Positions 53,502-61,684 of a stretch of 64,000 nucleotides of DNA are shown piece after piece. Within the stretch, counting starts at the first letter, position 1; every line of letters starts with the position of its first letter. The DNA is from RHKX01 sp046330415 (GTDB lineage: Bacteria; Actinomycetota; Thermoleophilia; Solirubrobacterales; 70-9). The position numbers were made by a program, and so were the translations under genes. Below the pieces are notes generated by a model. It was given only the letters and a program-made list of their open reading frames with translations, was not told the origin of the DNA and did not search any database. The stretch lies in assembly GCA_046330415.1 (NCBI GenBank), contig JAXLSW010000008.1, positions 186,001 to 250,000 on the forward strand. Direction: 5' to 3'.

Positions 53502-54310
53502 GGCGCGCGAGGCTGATCGCCGGGCTCGCTCTCGCCGCCTTCGTTGCCGGGCCTTCCTCGGCGGGAGCGGAGACGCTCCTCGACCACGTGGACGCGACGC
53601 CGCCGCAATCGACCCTCTCCCAGGAGTTCCCCTCGGGCGCGGCCCTCGACTCGCTGACGGCGGATGACTTCGCGGTGCCCGCGGGTGAGACGTGGAAGCT
53701 CGAGAGCGCGCAGATCCCGGGGACCTCGGTCGGGCCGGTGACGACCGACCAGTGGAACGTCACGGTCTACTCCGACGCCGGCGGGCTCCCGGGGACGCAG
53801 GTCTTCACCGGGACGCTCACCGTCCCCGGTTTCCCCAACCCGACGATCCCCCTGGGCTCGGTCCCGACGCTGAACCCCGGGACCTACTGGCTCGCCGTGC
53901 AGGCGATCATGGACGACGGCCCGGGGCTGGCCGACGCCCATCGCTGGTTCTGGTCGGAGAACGACGATCAGTCAGGGAACAGGGCGGCGTTCCAGAACCC
54001 GGGTGGAGGCGTCAGCGCCTGCTCGACGTTCGGGGTCCGGAGCACGTGCCTCGGCTCCCATCCGTCACCCGATCAATCGTTCCGGCTCACGGGTACGAGG
54101 ACGGTGACACCGCCGCCTCCGACCGGCGACGACCCCGCCTGCACCGCGGCCAAGTCCGCGCTCGAGAAGGCCAAGGCGAAGCTGAAAACCGCCAAGGAGA
54201 AGGCCAAGAAGGCCAAGGGCAAGGCCAAGAAGAAGGCCGCGGCGAAGGTCAAGAAGGCCAAGGACAAGGTCAAGAAGGCGGACGCCGCGGTGGCGGAGGC
54301 GTGCTCGTGA
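53498..54310 (+). CDS. Secreted protein 2, paralogue with the same tail
   Basis: 270 residues from GTG 53498 (overlaps the previous stop as GTGA; GGAGG lies 7 bases upstream). Signal peptide (VRRARLIAGLALAAFVAG). The domain signature ADDFAVPAGETWKL and YSDAGGLPGT shows paralogy to secreted protein 1. The tail CTAAKSALEKAKAKLKTA to VAEACS is the same length (53 residues between cysteines) and nearly the same at DNA level, so duplication or gene conversion is recent. Ends in GTGA overlap with the RTX-like gene. Confidence 0.82.
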   Translation: MRRARLIAGLALAAFVAGPSSAGAETLLDHVDATPPQSTLSQEFPSGAALDSLTADDFAVPAGETWKLESAQIPGTSVGPVTTDQWNVTVYSDAGGLPGTQVFTGTLTVPGFPNPTIPLGSVPTLNPGTYWLAVQAIMDDGPGLADAHRWFWSENDDQSGNRAAFQNPGGGVSACSTFGVRSTCLGSHPSPDQSFRLTGTRTVTPPPPTGDDPACTAAKSALEKAKAKLKTAKEKAKKAKGKAKKKAAAKVKKAKDKVKKADAAVAEACS

Positions 54311-57066
54311 TCAGCCGCCGCAGAATCGCCCTCGCGGCCGCCATGGCGGTCGCCTCCCTCGCCGGCGCCGGGCAGGCGTCGGCGGCGATCTCGGTCTCGA
54401 CCGTCGGCGACGAGGTCAACATCTCCTCGACCAACGGCGTCCTGGCGACGACCGTCAGCTACCAGTTCTCAGGCAGCGAGTTCGTGATCGGCGAGGGCGG
54501 CGGCGGAGCCGCGACCACCAGCGATCCCGACTGCGCCGTCGATGGCTCCAGCGTCGTTCGCTGCGACGACAACGGCGAGGACACCTTCGACGTCGACTTC
54601 GGCTCCAGTGGCGGCTCGGTCAACCTGATCACGGTTTCGAGCCAGGTCCGGGATCGCTTCCACGCGGAGATCGCACTCGGCAACGGCTCCGACATCGTCG
54701 ACGGGACCGATGGCGCCGACGTCGTCACGACCGCGAGCATCTCCACCGTCAACGGCGACACGGTCCGCACGCTCGACGGCGACGACCAGATCACGACGGG
54801 CAACGGCTCCGACATCGTCAACGGCGGCAACGACGCGGACACGATCGTCGCCAACGACGGCAACAACATCCTCAACGGCGGCGAGTTCGCCGACGACGAC
54901 GCCGGCGATGGCAACGACACGATCACCGGCGGTCCGCTCGCCGACACGATCGACGGGGGACTCGGCGGCGACACGCTGAACGGCGGCACCGATGCTGACA
55001 CGACCGACGCCGCCGACACCGACCAGATCGACGGCCGCCGCGGCAACGACACGATCAACGCCGGCGACGGTCCCGACACCGATGTCGACGGTGGCCCCGG
55101 TAACGACACGGTCAGCGGCGACGAGGGGAACGACGAGCTCTTCGGAGGTGCCAATTCGTCGGGACCCGCGGACACGGACGTGATCAACGGGGGACCCGGC
55201 GACGACGTCCTTCTCAACTCCCCCGGTCCCGACACGTTCAACGGCGGCGCCAACGGTGCCAGCGGCGATGAGGTCGACTACTCCCAGACCTCTGGATCGG
55301 CGGCGATCACTGCGGATACCGACGGTGTGCTCGGCGACGATGGACCCAACTGCCCAGGCGCCTCGTGCGACGGCGACACGATCGGCACGACGGTCGAGAA
55401 CATCACCGGCGACAGCGGCGGCGACTCGCTGACAGGCAACGCCAGCGCGAACGTGCTCGATGGCGGTGCCGGCAACGACACCCTCGCGGGCGGCGCATCG
55501 ACGACCTCCGACGGCACGGATCGGTTCATCGGCGGCGCCGACACGGACCGCGTCACCTACGACGCCAGGGTCGACGCGCTGGTCGTCGACGCGGACGGGA
55601 CGGCCGACGACGGCGCCGGCGGCTGCCCCTCGGGTGCCGGCTGCGAGGACGACGACGTCGAGGCCGACGTCGAGAACATCACCGGGGGCAGCGGCGCGGA
55701 CTCGCTCACCGGCAACTCCTCCAACAACGACTTGCGGGGAGGGACCGGGGGCGCAAACGACACGCTGAGTGGGCTGACCGGCGACGACACCTTGCGGGGA
55801 GGGACCGGGACGAACGTCGGAGTCGATGGAGCCGATGTCTTCAACGGCGGCGGCAACACCGCTGTCGGCGACACCGTCGACTACTTCGGCCGGGCGTCGG
55901 TCACGGCCTCCATCAACGGATTCGCCGATGACATCGACGGCGACAACGTCGGGACGGACGTCGAGAACCTCGTCGGTGGCAACCTCGACGACACGCTGAG
56001 CGGGTCCACCGCCACCAACAACATCCAGGGCGGGAACGGCAACGACACGATCAGCGGCGGCACGGGAGCCGCGACCGACGGCAACGACACCCTGAACGGC
56101 GGCCCCGGGACCTCCGACACCGTGTCCTACGCGCCCCGCACCGGCGACCTCGACATCGACCTCGACGGCGTCGACGACGACGGCGAAGGCAGCGAGGCGG
56201 ATGATCTCGACGGCTTCGAGAACATCACCGGCGGCTCCGGCGATGACGAGATGACCGGGACCACCGGCCCGAACATCTTCACCGGCGGCGGTGGCGACGA
56301 CCAGTTCTTCAACACCGCAACCGCCAGCGGCGATGCCGACGTGTTCAACGGCGGTCCGAGCGGGACCGCGGGCGGGCAGAACTCCGACGACGGCGACGAG
56401 GTCTCCTACCTCAACCGCGGCACCGCGGTGACGATCACCATGGACGGCGCCGCCAACGACGGCGGCGGGACCTGCCCAGGAGCCGGCTGCGAGAACGACC
56501 TGATCGCCGACGACGTCGAGATCGTCGAGGGCAGCGACGTCGCTGACACGTTCACGGGGAACTCCGGCGACAACGAGTTCCGCGGCAACGTCGGGGCTGA
56601 CACCTTCTTCGGCGGCACCGGCACCGGGCCCGACGGGGCCGATCGCTTCAGCGGCGGCTCCGGCGCCGACGTCTTCAGCTACGCCAACCGCACCGACGAC
56701 ATCACCGTGACGCTGGGCACCTTCGGCACCGGACCCGAGGGGCGACACGACCAACGGCGTCGAGCAGCTCACGGGCGGCTCCGGGAACGACACGCTGAGC
56801 GGCGGCTTCACCGACGACACGCTGAGCGGCGGCAGCGGCAACGACACGCTGGCGGGTGGCACCGGCACCGGTCCCGACGGGGCCGATGTCTTCCTGGCCG
56901 GCCCGAGCCCGGGCGACGACACCGTCACCTACGCCAACCGCACCGACGCCATCCACGCCGCGATGACGGGGACGAACGCCGCCGACAGCGGCGGCAGCGG
57001 CGGCGCCGAGGGGGACGGCATCTCGACGACGATCGACAACCTCGTAGGCGGATCGGGCGCCGATGA
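54307..57066 (+). CDS. Secreted RTX-like repeat protein, frameshifted near its 3' end
   Basis: Open frame from GTG 54307 to 57066. Signal peptide (RRRIALAAAMAVASLAGAGQ), a short beta domain with two cysteines (about 30-130), then some 25 Asp/Gly-rich nonapeptide-like repeats such as GGPGNDTVSGDEGND and GGTGADVFNGG that bind calcium in RTX proteins. Loops with CPGAxCxxD cysteine pairs recur. At about 56740 the reading frame departs into an Arg-rich frame; one extra G in GGGG (56739-56742) explains it, since removing one restores EGDTTNGVEQLTGGSGND. Third gene of the coupled unit. Confidence 0.75.
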   Translation: MISRRRIALAAAMAVASLAGAGQASAAISVSTVGDEVNISSTNGVLATTVSYQFSGSEFVIGEGGGGAATTSDPDCAVDGSSVVRCDDNGEDTFDVDFGSSGGSVNLITVSSQVRDRFHAEIALGNGSDIVDGTDGADVVTTASISTVNGDTVRTLDGDDQITTGNGSDIVNGGNDADTIVANDGNNILNGGEFADDDAGDGNDTITGGPLADTIDGGLGGDTLNGGTDADTTDAADTDQIDGRRGNDTINAGDGPDTDVDGGPGNDTVSGDEGNDELFGGANSSGPADTDVINGGPGDDVLLNSPGPDTFNGGANGASGDEVDYSQTSGSAAITADTDGVLGDDGPNCPGASCDGDTIGTTVENITGDSGGDSLTGNASANVLDGGAGNDTLAGGASTTSDGTDRFIGGADTDRVTYDARVDALVVDADGTADDGAGGCPSGAGCEDDDVEADVENITGGSGADSLTGNSSNNDLRGGTGGANDTLSGLTGDDTLRGGTGTNVGVDGADVFNGGGNTAVGDTVDYFGRASVTASINGFADDIDGDNVGTDVENLVGGNLDDTLSGSTATNNIQGGNGNDTISGGTGAATDGNDTLNGGPGTSDTVSYAPRTGDLDIDLDGVDDDGEGSEADDLDGFENITGGSGDDEMTGTTGPNIFTGGGGDDQFFNTATASGDADVFNGGPSGTAGGQNSDDGDEVSYLNRGTAVTITMDGAANDGGGTCPGAGCENDLIADDVEIVEGSDVADTFTGNSGDNEFRGNVGADTFFGGTGTGPDGADRFSGGSGADVFSYANRTDDITVTLGTFGTGPEGRHDQRRRAAHGRLRERHAERRLHRRHAERRQRQRHAGGWHRHRSRRGRCLPGRPEPGRRHRHLRQPHRRHPRRDDGDERRRQRRQRRRRGGRHLDDDRQPRRRIGRR

Positions 57067-57512
57067 GCTGATCGGCGACGCGAAGGACAACGAGCTCACG
57101 GGCGGCCCCGGCGCCGACGACCTCGACGCGGCCGGCGGGGCCGACACGGTCTTTGCGATCGATGGCGTCATCGACACGATCGAGTGCGGCACCGAGGCCG
57201 ACACGGCGTTCGCCGACGCCTCCCCCGCCGACGTCACCAGCGGCTGCGAGGTCGTCGACAACGACGGCCCCGACCCCGCCGGTTGATCCCCCGGTTGATC
57301 CGCCCGTCGATCCGCCGGTGGACCCCCCGGTGAACCCCAACCCGCCGCCGGGTGGGGATGACGGCGCCGCGTGCGACGCGGCGAAGGCAAAGCTCGCGAA
57401 GGCGAAGGCGAAGCTGAAGAAGGCGAGGAAGGGCGACAACCGGGCGAAGGTCAAGGGCGCCAAGAAGAAGGTCAAGAAGGCGAAGGCGAAGGTCAAGAAG
57501 GCCTGCGCGTGA
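56744..57512 (+). pseudogene. Displaced 3' part of the RTX-like gene (repeats, Pro linker and Lys/Ala tail)
   Basis: In the next frame the RTX repeats continue (GGSGNDTLSGG, GADELIGDAKDNELTGG) until TGA at 57284-57286. In the third frame a PVDPPVDPP linker and a tail CDAAKAKLAKAKAKLKKA...KKACA run to 57512. A second single extra base at about 57278 joins them (DPPVDPP). Corrected for both, the protein would be about 1,068 residues and end in the same cysteine-flanked tail as secreted proteins 1 and 2 (43 residues between cysteines). Either real inactivation or two sequencing errors. Confidence 0.75.
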
Positions 57513-57556
57513 TCAGGACCTTCGCGATCTGCCTCGCGTGAGGCACACGCCCATCA

Positions 57557-57604
57557 CCGAACGTACGTCGTTGGGCGCTATAGGACCCCTCGCCGTACGT
57601 TCGG
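57557..57604. repeat. CGTACG-family inverted repeat, copy 2 (possible bidirectional terminator)
   Basis: Perfect 11-bp arms CCGAACGTACG / CGTACGTTCGG with a 26-nt loop (same loop length as at 47564) containing GGGC..GACCC. It lies between the convergent ends of the RTX-like unit and the histone-like gene. Confidence 0.75.
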
Positions 57605-57620
57605 CGCGGATCGGGGGGAG

Positions 57621-58115
57621 CTAGGAGCTGCCCTCGGCGCGCGTCTCCGCCGCCTTCTTGGCGGCGGCGTTGCGCTTCCGCGTCGCGGCGGCCTTCTTGG
57701 CGGCGGCGCTGCGGCTCGCGGCGGTCGACTTCGTCGTCCGGCGGGCGGCGGGCTTCTTCGCAGCCGTGGTGCCGCCCGTGGCGGGCTTCTTGGCCGCCGT
57801 GGTGCGGCGGGTCGCCGGCTTCTTCGCGGCCGTCGTGCGGCGGGTCGCGGGCTTCTTGGCCGGCGCGGCCTTCGGCACGAGCTCGGTGTCGCCCGGCAGC
57901 TTCGCCTCGAGGTCAGCGGCGAGCTTGCGGAAGCTCTCGGCCGCGTCGCGAACGCCCTGCTCGGCCTTCTTCTTGCCGGAGTCCAGGCCGGCGGACGCGC
58001 GGGCGATCTGGTCGGCGACGCTCTTGCGCACACCCTGCTCGCGGAGCTGAGCGAACAGGTCGTCGTCGCGCTTCAGCTTCTTCGCCTTCGACTTGCTCTT
58101 GGACTTCTTGGCCAT
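57621..58115 (-). CDS. Histone H1-like protein with AAKKPATRRTT repeats
   Basis: 164 residues. A basic start (MAKKSKSKSKAKKLKRDDDL) precedes a helical domain (about 20-75, FAQLREQGVRKSVADQIAR), then four 11-residue repeats of AAKKPATRRTT type and an Ala/Lys tail (AAAKKAAATRKRNAAAKKAA). The Pro-Ala-Lys repeats resemble eukaryotic H1 tails and bacterial Hup/HupB or BpH3-like C-termini. Cytosolic, likely DNA binding. It lies 52 bp downstream of rmlC on the same strand and may be read through from it. A longer open frame is a shadow of rmlC. Confidence 0.75.
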   Translation of the reverse strand: MAKKSKSKSKAKKLKRDDDLFAQLREQGVRKSVADQIARASAGLDSGKKKAEQGVRDAAESFRKLAADLEAKLPGDTELVPKAAPAKKPATRRTTAAKKPATRRTTAAKKPATGGTTAAKKPAARRTTKSTAASRSAAAKKAAATRKRNAAAKKAAETRAEGSS

Positions 58116-58167
58116 GTCGGACGCCCTTTCGGAACGGTTGGTGTGCCCTGAAGTTACGCGGAACGGC

Positions 58168-58722
58168 TCAGAACGGAAGTTCGTCGGCGACTTCCGCAAG
58201 CCGCGGCGCAGCCTTGTCCCGCTCCGACAGCAGCGGATCCTCGAGCGGCCACTCGATCCCCACGTCGGGATCGTCCCAGGCGATCTCCGACTCGGTCTCG
58301 GGGTCATAGAGCGAGGTGAGCTTGTAGGCGACGTCGGCGACGTCGCTGAGCACCTGGAATCCGTGGCCGAAGCCGGCCGGAACCCAGAGCTGGCGATGGG
58401 TGACGTCGTCGAGGACGTGACCCTCCCAGTGCCCGTAGGTCGGGGAGCCGCGCCGCAGGTCGACGGCGACGTCGAAGATCGCTCCCCGCACGCAGCGGAC
58501 GAGCTTGCCCTGCCCGGGTGAGGTCTGGAAGTGAAGGCCCCGCAGCGTCCCCTTCTGAGTCGAGCGTGAGTGGTTCTCCTGCAGGAACTCGCCACCGTCG
58601 ACGCCGAAGTCACGCCAGGCGTCGGCGCTGAAGCTCTCGATCAGGAAGCCGCGTTCGTCGCCGAACACCTGCGGCTCGATCGCGACCAGCCCGTCGATCT
58701 TCGTCTCCACCCGTTCAGCCAT
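58168..58722 (-). CDS. rmlC: dTDP-4-dehydrorhamnose 3,5-epimerase
   Basis: 184 residues. The active-site His region RGLHFQTSPGQGKLVRCVRG and VAVDLRRGSPTYG, and the later WVPAGFGHGFQVLSD, are diagnostic for RmlC cupin epimerases. Length is normal. It converts dTDP-4-keto-6-deoxyglucose to the L-lyxo form. Last of four rml genes, 2 bp after the rmlB stop. Confidence 0.95.
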   Translation of the reverse strand: MAERVETKIDGLVAIEPQVFGDERGFLIESFSADAWRDFGVDGGEFLQENHSRSTQKGTLRGLHFQTSPGQGKLVRCVRGAIFDVAVDLRRGSPTYGHWEGHVLDDVTHRQLWVPAGFGHGFQVLSDVADVAYKLTSLYDPETESEIAWDDPDVGIEWPLEDPLLSERDKAAPRLAEVADELPF

Positions 58723-58724
58723 GC

Positions 58725-59726
58725 TCAGCTCCCAAGCTTGCGCCCGTACTGGCGCTCGTAGTACTCCTGGTACTCACCGGAGCGGATCGGCCCCCACCAG
58801 GACTCGTTGTCGCGGTACCACTCGACGGTGCGGCGGATGCCCTCCTTCCAGTGCACCTCCGCCTTCCACCCGAGCGACTCGGTGCGATCGGCCGACAGCG
58901 AGTAGCGGCGGTCGTGGCCGAGGCGGTCGTCGACGTAGTCGATCAGCGAATCGTCGTTGCCGGTCAGCTCGAGGATCGTCTCGACGACCTCCATGTTGGT
59001 CAGCTCCTCGGGGCCGCCGACGTTGTAGACCTCGCCGGCCTCGCCCTTGGCGAGGACGACGTCGATCGCGGAGGCGAAGTCCTCGGTGAAGAGCCAGTTG
59101 CGGACCTGCTGGCCGTCGCCGTAGACGGGAAGGCGGTCACCCGCCATCGCGTTCAGGACCATCAGCGGGATCAGCTTCTCGGGGTGCTGGCGCGGCCCGT
59201 AGTTGTTGGAGGCGCGGACGATCAGGGCGTCCATCCCGTAGGTGTTCTTGAAGGCGCCGACGAGCAGATCGCCGCCGGCCTTCGAGGCCGAGTAGGGGCT
59301 CGAGGGATCGAGCGGGGAGCTCTCGGTGAACGAGCCCTCGGGGATCGAGCCGTAGACCTCGTCGGTGGAGATCTGCAGATGGCGGATGCCCGCGTCCCGC
59401 GCGGCCTCGAGCAGGACGAAGGTGCCGAAGACGTCGGTCTGGATGAACTCGCCGGGGTTCTCGATCGAGCGGTCGACGTGTGACTCGGCGGCGAAGTTGA
59501 CGACGGCGTCGGCGCCATCGATCGCCTCGGCGACCTTCGCCTGATCGGCGATGTCACCCTCGATGAAGGTGAGCCGGTCCTCCGGCACGCCATCGAGGTT
59601 CTCCATCCGACCCGCGTAGGTCAGCTTGTCGAGGACGACGATCTCGTCGCCCGGGTTCTCGTCGAGGTGGCGGCGCACGTAGGTCGAGCCGATGAAGCCC
59701 GCCCCGCCCGTCACGAGCAGTCTCAT
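58725..59726 (-). CDS. rmlB: dTDP-glucose 4,6-dehydratase
   Basis: 333 residues. NAD-binding TGGAGFIGS (residues 6-14), STDEVYGSIPEG with catalytic Asp-Glu, and YSASKAGGD (YxxxK) mark RmlB; NNYGPRQHPEKLIPL follows. It makes dTDP-4-keto-6-deoxy-D-glucose. ATG 59726 overlaps the rmlD stop (ATGA), which fixes the start; the longer frame into rmlD is a shadow. Confidence 0.96.
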   Translation of the reverse strand: MRLLVTGGAGFIGSTYVRRHLDENPGDEIVVLDKLTYAGRMENLDGVPEDRLTFIEGDIADQAKVAEAIDGADAVVNFAAESHVDRSIENPGEFIQTDVFGTFVLLEAARDAGIRHLQISTDEVYGSIPEGSFTESSPLDPSSPYSASKAGGDLLVGAFKNTYGMDALIVRASNNYGPRQHPEKLIPLMVLNAMAGDRLPVYGDGQQVRNWLFTEDFASAIDVVLAKGEAGEVYNVGGPEELTNMEVVETILELTGNDDSLIDYVDDRLGHDRRYSLSADRTESLGWKAEVHWKEGIRRTVEWYRDNESWWGPIRSGEYQEYYERQYGRKLGS

Positions 59727-60565
59727 GTGGTCAGCTCCCTGTCTTTGAGGTAACGGCGCAGCGCCTCCCGCCAGTCGGGGAGCAGGATCGAGTCCTCGCG
59801 CCCGTGGCCGAGCACCGAGTAGGCGGGGCGCGGTGCCTTGCGTCCCATCATCTCGGTGGTCGCCGACATCACGCGGGTCTCCATCTGCGCCTGGTCGAAG
59901 ATCTCGACGGCGAAGTCGAACCAGGTGCACTCGCCGTCGCCGCGCATGTGGTGGATCCCGTAGTGGTCGGTCTCGACGAGCTGGACCATCCCGTCGCCGA
60001 GGTCGGCGGTGCTGGTCGGGCAGCCACGCTGGTCGCTGACGACGAGGATCTCGTCCTGCTCGGCGCCGATCCGCAGCATCGTCTCGACGAAGTTCTTGCC
60101 GCCGACCCCGAACAGCCAGGAGGAGCGGACGATGAAGTGCTCCGGGTTGGCCGCCGCCACCGAGACCTCGCCGCCGAGCTTCGAGCGGCCATAGGCGCTG
60201 ATCGGGTTCGGCATGTCCTCCTCGAGGTACGGGATCCGCTTGGTCCCGTCGAAGACGTAGTCGCTGGACGGATAGAGGACGCTCGCCCCCACCCGCGCCG
60301 CGCCGGCCGCGAGCAGGGCGGCGCCGGTGTCGTTGATCCGCATCGCGCCGCGCTCGTCGTCCTCGGCGCCGTCGACGTCGGACCACGCGGCGCAGTTGAT
60401 GACCGCGTCGGGGCGGAAGTCCTCCAGCGCCTCGTCGATCGCGGACGGGTCGGTGATGTCCATCTCCGAGCGGTTGGGAGCGTCGACCTCGTGGCCGCGG
60501 CGCTCGGCGGCTGCGATCACGTCCCGCGCCAGCATCCCCTCGCTCCCGGCAACGGTGATCCTCAC
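59723..60565 (-). CDS. rmlD: dTDP-4-dehydrorhamnose reductase
   Basis: 280 residues from GTG 60565, which overlaps the rmlA stop (GTGA). Glycine motif GSEGMLARD, DAVINCAAWSDVDGAEDD, YPSSDYVFDG and YGRSKLGGE are RmlD hallmarks. It performs the last reduction to dTDP-L-rhamnose with NADPH or NADH. The glycine motif is GSEGMLA rather than the common GGxGQLG, a minor variation. Confidence 0.95.
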   Translation of the reverse strand: MRITVAGSEGMLARDVIAAAERRGHEVDAPNRSEMDITDPSAIDEALEDFRPDAVINCAAWSDVDGAEDDERGAMRINDTGAALLAAGAARVGASVLYPSSDYVFDGTKRIPYLEEDMPNPISAYGRSKLGGEVSVAAANPEHFIVRSSWLFGVGGKNFVETMLRIGAEQDEILVVSDQRGCPTSTADLGDGMVQLVETDHYGIHHMRGDGECTWFDFAVEIFDQAQMETRVMSATTEMMGRKAPRPAYSVLGHGREDSILLPDWREALRRYLKDRELTT

Positions 60566-61635
60566 GGCAGCGTCACCTCGGAGCGGTCGCCGACCAGCAT
60601 CCGCAGCGTCTTCGGGAGGCCCTCGGCGCGGGCGATGCTGACGTGCCGGCCGAGCAGGCTCGCCTCCATTCGCGAGGGGAGGTCGCGGACGCTCGCGCCG
60701 GTCAGCAGGATCGAGTGCTCGACCTCGGAGTTGGCGATCTCGCAGTCGGCGGCGATCGCCGTGTAGGGGCCGATGTAGGAGTCGACGACGCTGCTGCCGG
60801 AGCCGATGATCGCCGGGCCGCGCACGTGGCTGTTGACGACGCGCGCGCCGGCCTCGACGATGACGCGACCCTCGAGCTTGGAATCGACCACCTCGCCGTC
60901 GGACCTGGAGAGGATGTCCTCGAGCACGAGACGGTTGGCCTCGAGCATGTCGGCGAGCTGGCCGGTGTCCTTCCACCAGCCTCGAACCCGGTGCTGCTCG
61001 ACGGTGTGGCCGGTGTCGATCAGGTGCTGGATCGTGTCGGTGATCTCGAGCTCGCCTCGCGGGGAGGGCTCGATCGCCTTCGCCGCCTCGAGGACCTTCG
61101 AGGTGAACATGTAGACGCCGACGAGCGCGAGGTTCGATGGCGGGTCCTTCGGCTTCTCGATGAGCCTGACGATGCGCTCGCCGTCGAGCTCGGCGACGCC
61201 GTAGTGCTCGGGGTCGACGACCTCGGTGAGGAGGATCAGCGCGTCGGGCTCGTTGGATCGGAACGCCTCGACGAGCCCTGTGATCCCGTCGCGAAGGAGG
61301 TTGTCCCCCAGGTACATGACGAAGGAGTCGTCGCCGAGGAACTCCTCGGCGGTCAGGACCGCGTGGGCGAGCCCGAGCGGCTCGGCCTGCGGGATGTAGG
61401 TGATCTGGGCGCCGAGCTGTGAGCCGTCGCCGACGGCCTCGCGGATCTCCTCGCCGGTCTGCGGGGCGATGATGATCCCGATCTCGGTCACCCCCGCCTC
61501 GACCAGCGCCTCGATCCCGTAGAAGAGCACGGGCTTGTTGGCAACCGGCACGAGCTGCTTGGCGGACGTATGGGTGATCGGGCGCAGGCGAGTGCCAGCT
61601 CCGCCCGAGAGGATCAGGCCTTTGAGCTTCTCCAT
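60562..61635 (-). CDS. rmlA: Glucose-1-phosphate thymidylyltransferase, long form
   Basis: 357 residues. Nucleotidyl-transferase signature LSGGAGTRLRPIT at 9-21, GLAHAVLTAEEFLGDD and MYLGDNLL follow. The C-terminal third (about 245-357) has hexapeptide-like turns (VIVEAGARVVNSHVRGP, IGSGSSVVDSYIGPYTAI), so it is the RmlA-long type, as in antibiotic and actinobacterial clusters, rather than the short allosteric form. First gene of the rmlADBC operon; makes dTDP-glucose. ATG 61635 has GAAGCTTC-type weak context but is the conserved start. Confidence 0.94.
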   Translation of the reverse strand: MEKLKGLILSGGAGTRLRPITHTSAKQLVPVANKPVLFYGIEALVEAGVTEIGIIIAPQTGEEIREAVGDGSQLGAQITYIPQAEPLGLAHAVLTAEEFLGDDSFVMYLGDNLLRDGITGLVEAFRSNEPDALILLTEVVDPEHYGVAELDGERIVRLIEKPKDPPSNLALVGVYMFTSKVLEAAKAIEPSPRGELEITDTIQHLIDTGHTVEQHRVRGWWKDTGQLADMLEANRLVLEDILSRSDGEVVDSKLEGRVIVEAGARVVNSHVRGPAIIGSGSSVVDSYIGPYTAIAADCEIANSEVEHSILLTGASVRDLPSRMEASLLGRHVSIARAEGLPKTLRMLVGDRSEVTLP

Positions 61636-61654
61636 GGGGGCGTGGAGGCTAGCG

Positions 61655-61672
61655 AAAGGGGTCAGACCCTTT
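61655..61672 (-). terminator. Hairpin with AGGGGTCAGACCCT core
   Basis: AAAGGG-GTCAGA-CCCTTT, same core as at 52361. It follows the response-regulator gene (minus strand) and precedes rmlA, so it may end the regulator transcript. Confidence 0.5.
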
Positions 61673-61684
61673 AGGTTGCGGCCG

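Noticed and set aside
57621..58613. 330-residue frame for the histone-like gene
   Set aside because: The extra part is a shadow of rmlC; the basic protein starts at ATG 58115 with its own ribosome-binding site.
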